Below, piece by piece: positions 6,803 through 12,409 of a stretch of 18,568 nucleotides of DNA (positions are counted from its first letter, which is position 1; each line of letters starts with the position of its first letter). The DNA lies in NCBI GenBank assembly GCA_900539525.1, contig UQCM01000053.1, positions 1 through 18,568 of the forward strand, given 5' to 3'. Position numbers and translations under genes: made by a program. This DNA is from an uncultured Blautia sp. GTDB lineage: Bacteria > Bacillota > Clostridia > Lachnospirales > Lachnospiraceae. The notes under the pieces are model-generated. The model made no database searches. It worked only from the letters and a program-made list of their open reading frames with translations, and was not told the DNA's origin.

Positions 6803-7390
6803 ATGTGCGGAAGATATTATGTGGATGATGATACAGCCAGGGAAATAGAGAAGATTGTCAAAGAACTTGACCGGAAGAACCGAGGACATCTGTCCGGAGA
6901 CATTCATCCATCGGAGATATCCACGGTGCTGACAGGACGGCAGACGGCATTATCAGCAGAGCTCATGCGATGGGGATTTCCGCAATATCAGCGCAAGGGG
7001 CTTCTGATCAACGCCAGGGCAGAGACCGTATTGGAAAAGAAGGGATTCCGGGACAGTGTTCTGCACAGAAGATGCATCATTCCGGCAAAGCATTTTTACG
7101 AATGGGATGCAGAAAAGACAAAGGTGACATTTTCACGTTTCGACAGTCCGATCCTGTACATGGCCGGATTTTACAACTGCTTTCAGAATGAAGACCGCTA
7201 TATCATCCTCACCACAGCGGCCAATGCCTCTGTGGAGAAGGTTCATGACAGGATGCCGTTACTTCTGGAGCGTGAGGAACTGGAACCATGGATCTATGAT
7301 GACAGGTTCCTGGACTTTGCACTGCACAGAGTGCCGACACGGCTGGAAAGGCATTGTGAATATGAGCAGCAGAGGCTTGAGTTACAATGA
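6803..7390 (+). CDS. SRAP-domain protein (HMCES/YedK-like abasic-site shield)
   Basis: This 195-aa protein starts Met-Cys-Gly-Arg. In SRAP proteins Cys2 becomes the N-terminus after Met removal and forms a thiazolidine crosslink with abasic sites in single-stranded DNA, protecting them during replication. The other family active-site residues are visible: N70 and E74 in LINARAET, E100 in HFYEW, and H148 in VHDRMPLLL. Length is slightly below typical YedK (about 220 aa) but no core motif is missing. AAGGAAG upstream supports ATG 6803. Its place after dinB and the 109-aa gene fits the known link of SRAP genes with SOS-type damage response. The 189-base gap before it contains no LexA box, so co-regulation by read-through is inferred. 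Confidence 0.92.
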   Translation: MCGRYYVDDDTAREIEKIVKELDRKNRGHLSGDIHPSEISTVLTGRQTALSAELMRWGFPQYQRKGLLINARAETVLEKKGFRDSVLHRRCIIPAKHFYEWDAEKTKVTFSRFDSPILYMAGFYNCFQNEDRYIILTTAANASVEKVHDRMPLLLEREELEPWIYDDRFLDFALHRVPTRLERHCEYEQQRLELQ

Positions 7391-7399
7391 CAGTTTTTG

Positions 7400-7543
7400 A
7401 TGTATTACTTTGGTTACCTGCCGGTTGTACTGTTTGCGGACGCAGTGCCGGTGGCAGGAATGCTGATGATTCCAAAAACCTGTGCTGATGTATGGGCGGT
7501 CGTGATGGGATATTGTGCCATGAAGGGAGAAAAAGCAAGATGA
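7400..7543 (+). CDS. 47-aa hydrophobic ORF overlapping the DUF2871 gene, possible 3' remnant
   Basis: ATG 7400 opens a 47-codon frame rich in hydrophobic residues (YLPVVLFADAVPVAGMLMIP, then VWAVVMGYCAM) with a basic end. Its TGA overlaps the next ATG as ATGA, the usual sign of translational coupling. No ribosome site precedes the ATG, and the frame is closed upstream by the SRAP stop at 7388. It reads like the last part of a longer membrane-protein gene whose 5' part was removed by a deletion ending near 7390. It might also be a small membrane protein. Confidence 0.35.
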   Translation: MYYFGYLPVVLFADAVPVAGMLMIPKTCADVWAVVMGYCAMKGEKAR

Positions 7544-7962
7544 AGAAATATCTAAACTATTCCCTGGTTTATGCAGTTGCCGCTATGGTGGGCGGTGTAT
7601 TCTACCGGGAATTTACCAAATGGAACGGATATACAGGAGTAACGAGGCTGGGAAAAGTACATACACATCTGTTTATGCTCGGAATGGTGGTATTTCTGAT
7701 CGTGTCATTATTTGCAGGACAGTACGAACTCAAAGATCAGAAAATGTTCCGTGTATTTCTTGGTGTTTATAACGTGGGGGGTCCGATTACTGCTATTATG
7801 ATGGTTGTGCGTGGAATTACAGAAGTAAAGGGGATTTCCCTTTCTGCGGCTGCGAGCAGTGCTATTTCCGGAATTGCAGGAATCGGGCATATTCTGACTG
7901 GGATTGGGATTGTGCTTTTGTTGCTGTCTTTGAAGAAATGCGTTGTGCGCAATATGATTTGA
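7540..7962 (+). CDS. DUF2871-like four-helix membrane protein
   Basis: This 140-aa protein is predicted to have four membrane segments at about 6-22, 39-59, 70-91 and 104-131. The block GKVHTHLFMLGM (38-49) and the histidine in GIAGIGHILTGIG (111-123) fit the DUF2871 family as I remember it. Histidines placed within helices could bind a metal or heme, but no biochemical role is known to me. ATG 7540 is chosen over an in-frame ATG at 7492 because it aligns with the family start and overlaps the preceding stop (ATGA). An AGGGAG lies about ten bases upstream. No strong terminator follows; the paired sequence at 7963-8013 lacks a T run. Confidence 0.75.
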   Translation: MKKYLNYSLVYAVAAMVGGVFYREFTKWNGYTGVTRLGKVHTHLFMLGMVVFLIVSLFAGQYELKDQKMFRVFLGVYNVGGPITAIMMVVRGITEVKGISLSAAASSAISGIAGIGHILTGIGIVLLLLSLKKCVVRNMI

Positions 7963-8013
7963 CATCTGCAGGTATATGACAGTGCTATTATAAAAGTAGC
8001 TTGTCATCAGATG
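7963..8013 (+). other. Nested inverted repeat overlapping a promoter
   Basis: CATCTG (7963-7968) pairs with CAGATG (8008-8013), and ATGACA (7976-7981) with TGTCAT (8002-8007), with a seven-base bulge on the left. It begins at the base after the DUF2871 stop. The right arms contain the -35 of the following promoter, so it could be an operator or a weak terminator. Confidence 0.4.
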
Positions 8014-8029
8014 GAAAATCCCGTATAAT
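8001..8029 (+). promoter_or_regulatory. Strong promoter-like sequence
   Basis: TTGTCA (8001-8006), exactly 17 bases and a perfect TATAAT (8024-8029). It reads toward the small ORF at 8039. Transcription would start near 8036, almost at the ORF, leaving little or no leader. Confidence 0.5.
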
Positions 8030-8038
8030 GAGCGAGAA

Positions 8039-8161
8039 ATGATGTCAGAGTCAAATGCTATTGACTTTAACATTATTTTATATGGAAGCGATGCAGAAAA
8101 GAGAGTATCTTGCATTGTTCCATATAGGTCGGGCACAGTAAATTTGCAGGAGTGCCAATAG
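8039..8161 (+). CDS. Possible 40-aa small ORF, or 5' fragment of a broken gene
   Basis: ATG-ATG opens a 40-codon frame (beginning MMSESNAIDFNIILYGSDAE) just after the promoter at 8001-8029. The ribosome site is weak. After its TAG the same frame continues open for 21 more codons (ECACGLKNMNIG...) to a TAA inside the 8210 hairpin, so this may be a gene interrupted by an amber codon. I do not recognise the protein. Confidence 0.3.
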   Translation: MMSESNAIDFNIILYGSDAEKRVSCIVPYRSGTVNLQECQ

Positions 8162-8209
8162 AATGTGCCTGTGGATTGAAAAACATGAATATAGGGTTAT
8201 CTATAACTG

Positions 8210-8247
8210 ATGTTTATGGCGGTTAAGAAATTAACCGCTGTAAACAT
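8210..8247. other. 17-bp stem with GAAA tetraloop
   Basis: Bases 8210-8226 pair with 8231-8247 around the loop GAAA. Fifteen pairs are Watson-Crick and two adjacent ones are T-G wobbles in a plus-strand RNA. A GNRA loop suggests a structured RNA rather than a DNA palindrome. No T run follows, so it is not an ordinary terminator. Confidence 0.6.
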
Positions 8248-8304
8248 TGAGTAAAATTAATTTACATTTATATAAGGTAAATTATAAAAGAGCAAATAAG
8301 AGTA

Positions 8305-8333
8305 TTGACAGAATATAAAAAGAATGATATATT
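8305..8333 (+). promoter_or_regulatory. Near-consensus promoter
   Basis: TTGACA (8305-8310), exactly 17 bases and TATATT (8328-8333). The predicted transcript start, near 8340, coincides with the first base of the hairpin GACCATCA...TGATGGTC, as expected for a gene for a structured RNA. Confidence 0.6.
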
Positions 8334-8475
8334 AAAAAAGACCATCAAGCATTGGCCGTGCATGATGGTCTGGTAGAAAGCTTATCCAAATCTTTGAGTG
8401 ATATGAATAGCTAACAGCAAATCTATTCTACACGGAAATCTAAGATCTGTAAAGCTTTCTACCCCGATTTTTAAA
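8334..8475. ncRNA. Candidate structured RNA locus, orientation unresolved
   Basis: Three paired elements are packed into about 130 bases. AGACCATCA pairs with TGATGGTCT (8339-8371). GGTAGAAAGCTT (8372-8383) pairs with AAGCTTTCTACC (8452-8463), a 12-bp stem closing an 68-base interior. Inside it GAATAG pairs with CTATTC (8405-8428). On the plus strand a consensus promoter ends just before the first hairpin and GATTTTT follows the last stem. On the minus strand the first hairpin is followed by six T, making an ideal terminator after the closed stem, but no good promoter is visible at the other end. There is no credible ORF inside. I match it to no known riboswitch or housekeeping RNA. Strand remains open. 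Confidence 0.45.
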
Positions 8476-8483
8476 AGAAAATT

Positions 8484-8703
8484 ATGGAAGGAGGCTTTTC
8501 TGTGAAATTAATCAAAATCGAAGAAAAGCAAAACTGTGGGTATTGTAAGAACCCGTACAGCAGGAATTTTGTTCGTACGAAGTTGTTTGCGATATCCTGG
8601 AAGAAAATACAGATTTGCTATTATCTCAAAAATTCCGGATTTAAATGTTATCAAAATTTCTAGGGATTCATCACCTTTACAGGTAGAGGATGAATTGGCA
8701 TGA
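8484..8703 (+). pseudogene. Decayed ORF with a CxxC motif (possible thioredoxin-fold remnant)
   Basis: An excellent ribosome site (AAGGAGG, 8488-8494) precedes GTG 8502; an ATG at 8484 is in the same frame. The first frame reads VKLIKIEEKQNCGYCKNPY and stops at 8661. Protein-like stretches continue in the other two frames: SYEVVCDILEENTDLLLSQ from about 8576, and IPDLNVIKISRDSSPLQVE, ending at TGA 8701. Joined, these resemble one small protein broken by frameshifts. The N-terminal beta strand followed by CGYC recalls a thioredoxin/glutaredoxin-like fold, but this is a guess from the motif. The sequence to 8930 holds no further gene I can support. Confidence 0.35.
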
Positions 8704-8800
8704 AAAATTAAACGGCAGTGGAGGCAGAGAGAAAACGGTATCCCCACTGACACGAAGAATGGATCCGTCGGTTTCCCGACATTGTCAGACTCTGTTTAAT

Positions 8801-8846
8801 TACCGACTGCGGATTGAAACAAATACCGACTGTGGAATAAAAGAAA
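8801..8846 (+). repeat. Imperfect 23-bp tandem direct repeat
   Basis: Two adjacent units start with TACCGACTG (8801-8823 and 8824-8846) and agree at 19 of 23 positions. The first contains GGATTGAAAC, which resembles the 3' end of many CRISPR repeats, but the units are directly adjacent with no spacer. Confidence 0.45.
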
Positions 8847-8946
8847 GAAACAAACATATAAGGAAGGATGATATTTTCTATCCAATACGCCAGGCAAGCC
8901 TTTACAGGGTGCTGAGAAGGTAAATTGTGCTTGTAACTGTTCGCAG

Positions 8947-9019
8947 CCATGTGGATTTATGGTTTTTAATCATGGGGTCAAATACTTTTGACCCCAACAT
9001 ATTTTATAAATCCACATGG
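8947..9019. repeat. Nested palindromic element upstream of the cas operon
   Basis: CCATGTGGATTTAT (8947-8960) and its perfect reverse complement (9006-9019) enclose an inner hairpin, GGGGTCAAA (8974-8982) and TTTGACCCC (8987-8995) with a TACT loop. Both stems are perfect. TTGTAACTGTTC, the same 12 bases as the termini of the 828-984 element, lies at 8931-8942 directly to the left. The element lacks coding potential and resembles a small palindromic mobile unit. Confidence 0.6.
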
Positions 9020-9102
9020 TGAGAACTATGTATGAAGAAAGGGAAATTCGAAGAAGACTCCGAGTTTTTGTTTTAAGATATCATATTTTAGTGATACTGT
9101 AC

Positions 9103-9131
9103 TTGCATAATCATAATTTGTCTGATAAAAT
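9103..9131 (+). promoter_or_regulatory. Promoter of the cas operon
   Basis: TTGCAT (9103-9108), exactly 17 bases and TAAAAT (9126-9131), about 70 bases ahead of cas3. It is the best promoter in the AT-rich stretch 9020-9200, and no later gap within the cas genes is large enough for another clear one. Confidence 0.55.
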
Positions 9132-9200
9132 ATAGTACAAATGCACAAAATAGGAAGAAGAAACAGAATAATATTGTGAATAATACAAAAGAGGTGTTCT

Positions 9201-11657
9201 ATGGAAGGTAATGATGGTGATGCAAACAGAAAAAATACTTTCAAAGAAGAATATATGGCACATGTAGTGTATGAGACTGGAAGAAAGCAATCGTTTGAAG
9301 ATCATCGAGACAATGTAGCGGAATTTGCTGGAAAAATATGTCCGCTTTCGGAGCTGAAAAATATATCTTATATTCAAAATTTTTTACATGATGCAGGCAA
9401 ACTGAGCCCGGAAATACAGAATGACTTTGAGAAAATTCTGAAATATGGAGATGCTGTTCACAGGCATGATTTGGATCATTCCACAGCAGGAGGGCGGATT
9501 GCCGGTGAACTGAAAAAAGGAAGTATCGTTGCGGAACTGATCAGTATGATGATCTATTCGCATCATGGTCTTCAAGACTGTATAGATTTAAAGACAGGTC
9601 AGACGTTAGAAGAAAAACGGTCGGAAAAGAATATTGACTATGAGGTCATAAAACAAAGATTTTTTCAAATCTCTGATGAAAATGTTTTAAAAGAGAAGTT
9701 TGAAAATGCATGCAGTGAATTCAGAAATATTAAGAAAAAAATTGACGGGTTTCTGTTAGGTGACAATACGAAGGGGAACAGTTATTTCTATATCGGAATG
9801 TATGCCCGTCTGCTCTTGTCTGTTCTGATAGACAGTGACTGGACAGATACGGCCTGCTTTTTTCAGAATGTCCCTTTGCCGGAAAGGCTGTCCATTGAAA
9901 AAACACAGGCGATATGGGAGAAAAGCCGGGATTACTTTGAGGATTATCTCCGGGAACAGGTGCAAAAGGATCCTGGAAATGGAAGTCTGCTGAATGCATA
10001 CCGGCAGGAAATTTCAGACTTGTGTATGACTGCGGCAAAAGAGGAGCAAAGTCTTTACAGGCTGACTGTTCCCACGGGTGCAGGAAAAACATTGAGCAGT
10101 CTGCGGTTTGCTCTTCATCATGCGATCGAAAAGAAGAAACAGCATATCATTTATGTAGCGCCGTTCAATTCGATCTTAGAGCAAAATGCGAAAGAGATCA
10201 GGATGGCTGTCGGGAATCCGGAAATTGTTCTCGAACATCACTGCAATGTGGTCTGTGAGGATGAAAAAGAGGAGAAAAAATATCGGGAACTGACAGAGAC
10301 ATGGGATTCTCCGATCATCGTCACGACGGCTGTGCAGATATTAAATACATTATTTCTTGGGCAGAAGAGCTGCATCCGAAGGATGCATACCTTATGTAAC
10401 AGTATTATTATTTTTGATGAGGTACAGGCTATTCCGTTTAAGTGTACGGAATTGTTTCACCTGGCGGTGAATTTTCTGACAGCATTTTGTAATACAACTG
10501 TGATCTTATGTTCTGCTACACAGCCCTCTCTGGCACCTGCGAAGAAGAATGCTGTCGGTAAATGTGTTGAGATGGCGGGAGCATTTGAAAAATACGCAGA
10601 GGCTTTTAAGAGAACAGAAATCGTAGACATGACCAGGCTTTGTCCCGGAGGTATGGAAATTTCGAATTTAAAAGATTTTGTGCTGGAGAAAATAGGAATA
10701 TATAAAAGTGTATTGGTGATTGTCAATACGACGACCTGTGCACGGGAGCTTTTCCAGGTTTTAAAAACAGAATATAACGGCAGCGAATGTCAGTTTTTTC
10801 ATCTGAGTAATAATATGTGCGCAGAACATAAGCTGGACAAGCTGAAAGAAATCAGGGAGAAATTAAAGAAAGGAGAAAGAGTAGTCTGTGTCAGCACGAG
10901 CGTGGTTGAAGCGGGCGTCAATTTCTCGTTCGGCTGTGTAGTACGTTCAAAAGCCGGGCTGGACAATGTGATCCAGGCGGCGGGAAGGTGCAATCGACAT
11001 AAAGAGCTGGGGGATATGGGAGTTGTCTATATTGTACAGATGTCTAAGGAGGCAGAGAATCTGAGCCGTTTAAAGGAGATTCGGATGGCGCAGTCCGCTC
11101 TGCAGAAGGTGCTGGATGATTTTGGAAATAATCCTGAAAAATTCAAGTATTCTCTGGACTCCCAGGAGGCGATAAGAGAGTATTATAAAAATCTTTTCTT
11201 TCAGCTTGGCAAAAAGGGAACGGAATTTCAGTTAAAGGATTCTCAGATGACACTGGTTGAGCTGCTTGGAAAAAATGAAACGGGACGAAAGCAGTATGAA
11301 CGTTCCCATGACCGGCGAAGGCTGAAGTCACCGTTTGCACAGGCTTTCCAGACCGCCGGAAGGGAGTTCGAAGTGATTTCTGATGAGTGCAAGGTAAATA
11401 TCATCGTTCCATACGATGAGAAGGCGAAAGCGTCAATCAGAAGACTGGAGGACAATTATATAAAGGCAGATGAGAAGCGAAGGGAATTGAGAAAGCTGCA
11501 AAGGTATACGGTGGGGATTTCAGCAGCAAGAAGAGATAAATTAAATAATTCTGTGCGGCTGATCTGTCAGAATGAAATTCTGGTGCTCAGTGAAGATTAT
11601 TATGATAGTGATATTGGGGTATCGAAAGAGCCGAAAATGAAAAATTTGATCATGTAG
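9201..11657 (+). CDS. cas3: CRISPR-associated helicase-nuclease Cas3 (type I-C)
   Basis: Cas3 is recruited by the target-bound Cascade, nicks the displaced DNA strand and degrades it while translocating. In this 818-aa protein the HD nuclease comes first: H63-D64 (FLHDAGK), H93 (DHSTAGG), H121-H122 (YSHHG) and D211/D213 are candidate metal ligands. The superfamily 2 helicase follows: Walker A PTGAGKT (291-297), DEVQ box (406-409), motif III SAT (438-440), VEAGVNFSF (569-577) and motif VI QAAGRCNRH (592-600). All key residues are intact. GAGGTG four bases before ATG 9201 supports this start; homology with other I-C Cas3 proteins probably begins at MAHVVYE (codon 19, 9255), leaving an 18-residue polar extension. 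It is the first gene of the operon, with cas5c following 14 bases after the stop. Confidence 0.96.
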   Translation: MEGNDGDANRKNTFKEEYMAHVVYETGRKQSFEDHRDNVAEFAGKICPLSELKNISYIQNFLHDAGKLSPEIQNDFEKILKYGDAVHRHDLDHSTAGGRIAGELKKGSIVAELISMMIYSHHGLQDCIDLKTGQTLEEKRSEKNIDYEVIKQRFFQISDENVLKEKFENACSEFRNIKKKIDGFLLGDNTKGNSYFYIGMYARLLLSVLIDSDWTDTACFFQNVPLPERLSIEKTQAIWEKSRDYFEDYLREQVQKDPGNGSLLNAYRQEISDLCMTAAKEEQSLYRLTVPTGAGKTLSSLRFALHHAIEKKKQHIIYVAPFNSILEQNAKEIRMAVGNPEIVLEHHCNVVCEDEKEEKKYRELTETWDSPIIVTTAVQILNTLFLGQKSCIRRMHTLCNSIIIFDEVQAIPFKCTELFHLAVNFLTAFCNTTVILCSATQPSLAPAKKNAVGKCVEMAGAFEKYAEAFKRTEIVDMTRLCPGGMEISNLKDFVLEKIGIYKSVLVIVNTTTCARELFQVLKTEYNGSECQFFHLSNNMCAEHKLDKLKEIREKLKKGERVVCVSTSVVEAGVNFSFGCVVRSKAGLDNVIQAAGRCNRHKELGDMGVVYIVQMSKEAENLSRLKEIRMAQSALQKVLDDFGNNPEKFKYSLDSQEAIREYYKNLFFQLGKKGTEFQLKDSQMTLVELLGKNETGRKQYERSHDRRRLKSPFAQAFQTAGREFEVISDECKVNIIVPYDEKAKASIRRLEDNYIKADEKRRELRKLQRYTVGISAARRDKLNNSVRLICQNEILVLSEDYYDSDIGVSKEPKMKNLIM

Positions 11658-11671
11658 GAGGTGAAGAAATT

Positions 11672-12409
11672 TTGAAAATATACAGAAATACAATAGAATT
11701 TGAAGTTTACGGTCCATACGCTTTATTTTCGGATCCGGTTATGCGTGCAGGAGGAGAGAAAACGAGTTACCATATACCGACCTACGGAGCATTGAAGGGA
11801 ATTGTGGAGAGTATTTACTGGAAGCCTACAATCGTCTGGATCATTGATGCAGTGCGTGTCATGAATCCGGTTCAGACGGAAACGAAAGGAATACGTCCGG
11901 TCGCGTATAATGGCGGAAATGAACTGGCATATTACACATACCTGAAAGATGTGAGGTATCAGGTCAGGGCACATTTTGAATTTAACCTTAACCGCCCGGA
12001 ATTGGAACAGGATAGAAATGAATACAAACACCATAATATTGCGAAAAGAATGGTAGAACGGGGAGGCAGGAGAGATATTTTTCTGGGAGCAAGAGAATGT
12101 CAGGCTTTTGCGGAACCCTGCGTATTCGGAGAGGGTGAAAGCTTCTATGATACAATGACAGGGGAACTGGACTATGGGTTTATGTATCATGGAATTACTT
12201 ATGCGGATGAAGCGGTTTTGCCTGAAGATCAGGGAAAGATGACAGTGCGTTTCTGGAAACCGGTCATGAAAAAAGGCGGGATTATAGAGTTTGCCAGACC
12301 GGAAGAGTGTGTACAGAAGCGACACATTCGGGAAATGCAAATGAAGATTTTCGGGGAAGGCAACTTTTCAGGATTGGATGAATTTATCAGCGAGGGGGTG
12401 AGTGAGTGA
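11672..12409 (+). CDS. cas5c: Cas5c, pre-crRNA endonuclease and Cascade subunit
   Basis: In type I-C systems, which lack Cas6, Cas5c (Cas5d) cuts the repeat hairpin at its 3' base and stays bound to the 5' handle. This 245-aa protein has the usual length. The catalytic triad described for the Bacillus halodurans enzyme (Tyr46, Lys116, His117, from memory) corresponds well to Y49 (SIYWKP) and K119-H120 in DRNEYKHHNIAKR. GALKGIVES (39-47) is the conserved N-terminal block and a glycine-rich loop (GGRRDIFLGARECQA) follows the triad. The start is TTG 11672, eight bases after GGAGGTG; the GTG at 11661 runs into a stop. Its TGA overlaps the GTG start of cas8c by three bases, indicating translational coupling. 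Confidence 0.95.
   Translation: MKIYRNTIEFEVYGPYALFSDPVMRAGGEKTSYHIPTYGALKGIVESIYWKPTIVWIIDAVRVMNPVQTETKGIRPVAYNGGNELAYYTYLKDVRYQVRAHFEFNLNRPELEQDRNEYKHHNIAKRMVERGGRRDIFLGARECQAFAEPCVFGEGESFYDTMTGELDYGFMYHGITYADEAVLPEDQGKMTVRFWKPVMKKGGIIEFARPEECVQKRHIREMQMKIFGEGNFSGLDEFISEGVSE

Noticed and set aside
8801..8846. Possible relic CRISPR repeats (GGATTGAAAC)
   Set aside because: The two units are directly adjacent without a spacer and differ from the active repeat everywhere except a few common 3' bases.
8690..8923. 77-aa plus-strand ORF between the decayed CxxC ORF and the cas promoter
   Set aside because: The composition is not protein-like, the tandem repeat lies inside it, and no ribosome site precedes the ATG.
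9020..9200. Possible gene for a cas regulator directly upstream of cas3
   Set aside because: The stretch is AT-rich with many stops on the plus strand and no supported start; the minus-strand frames lack ribosome sites and domain motifs.
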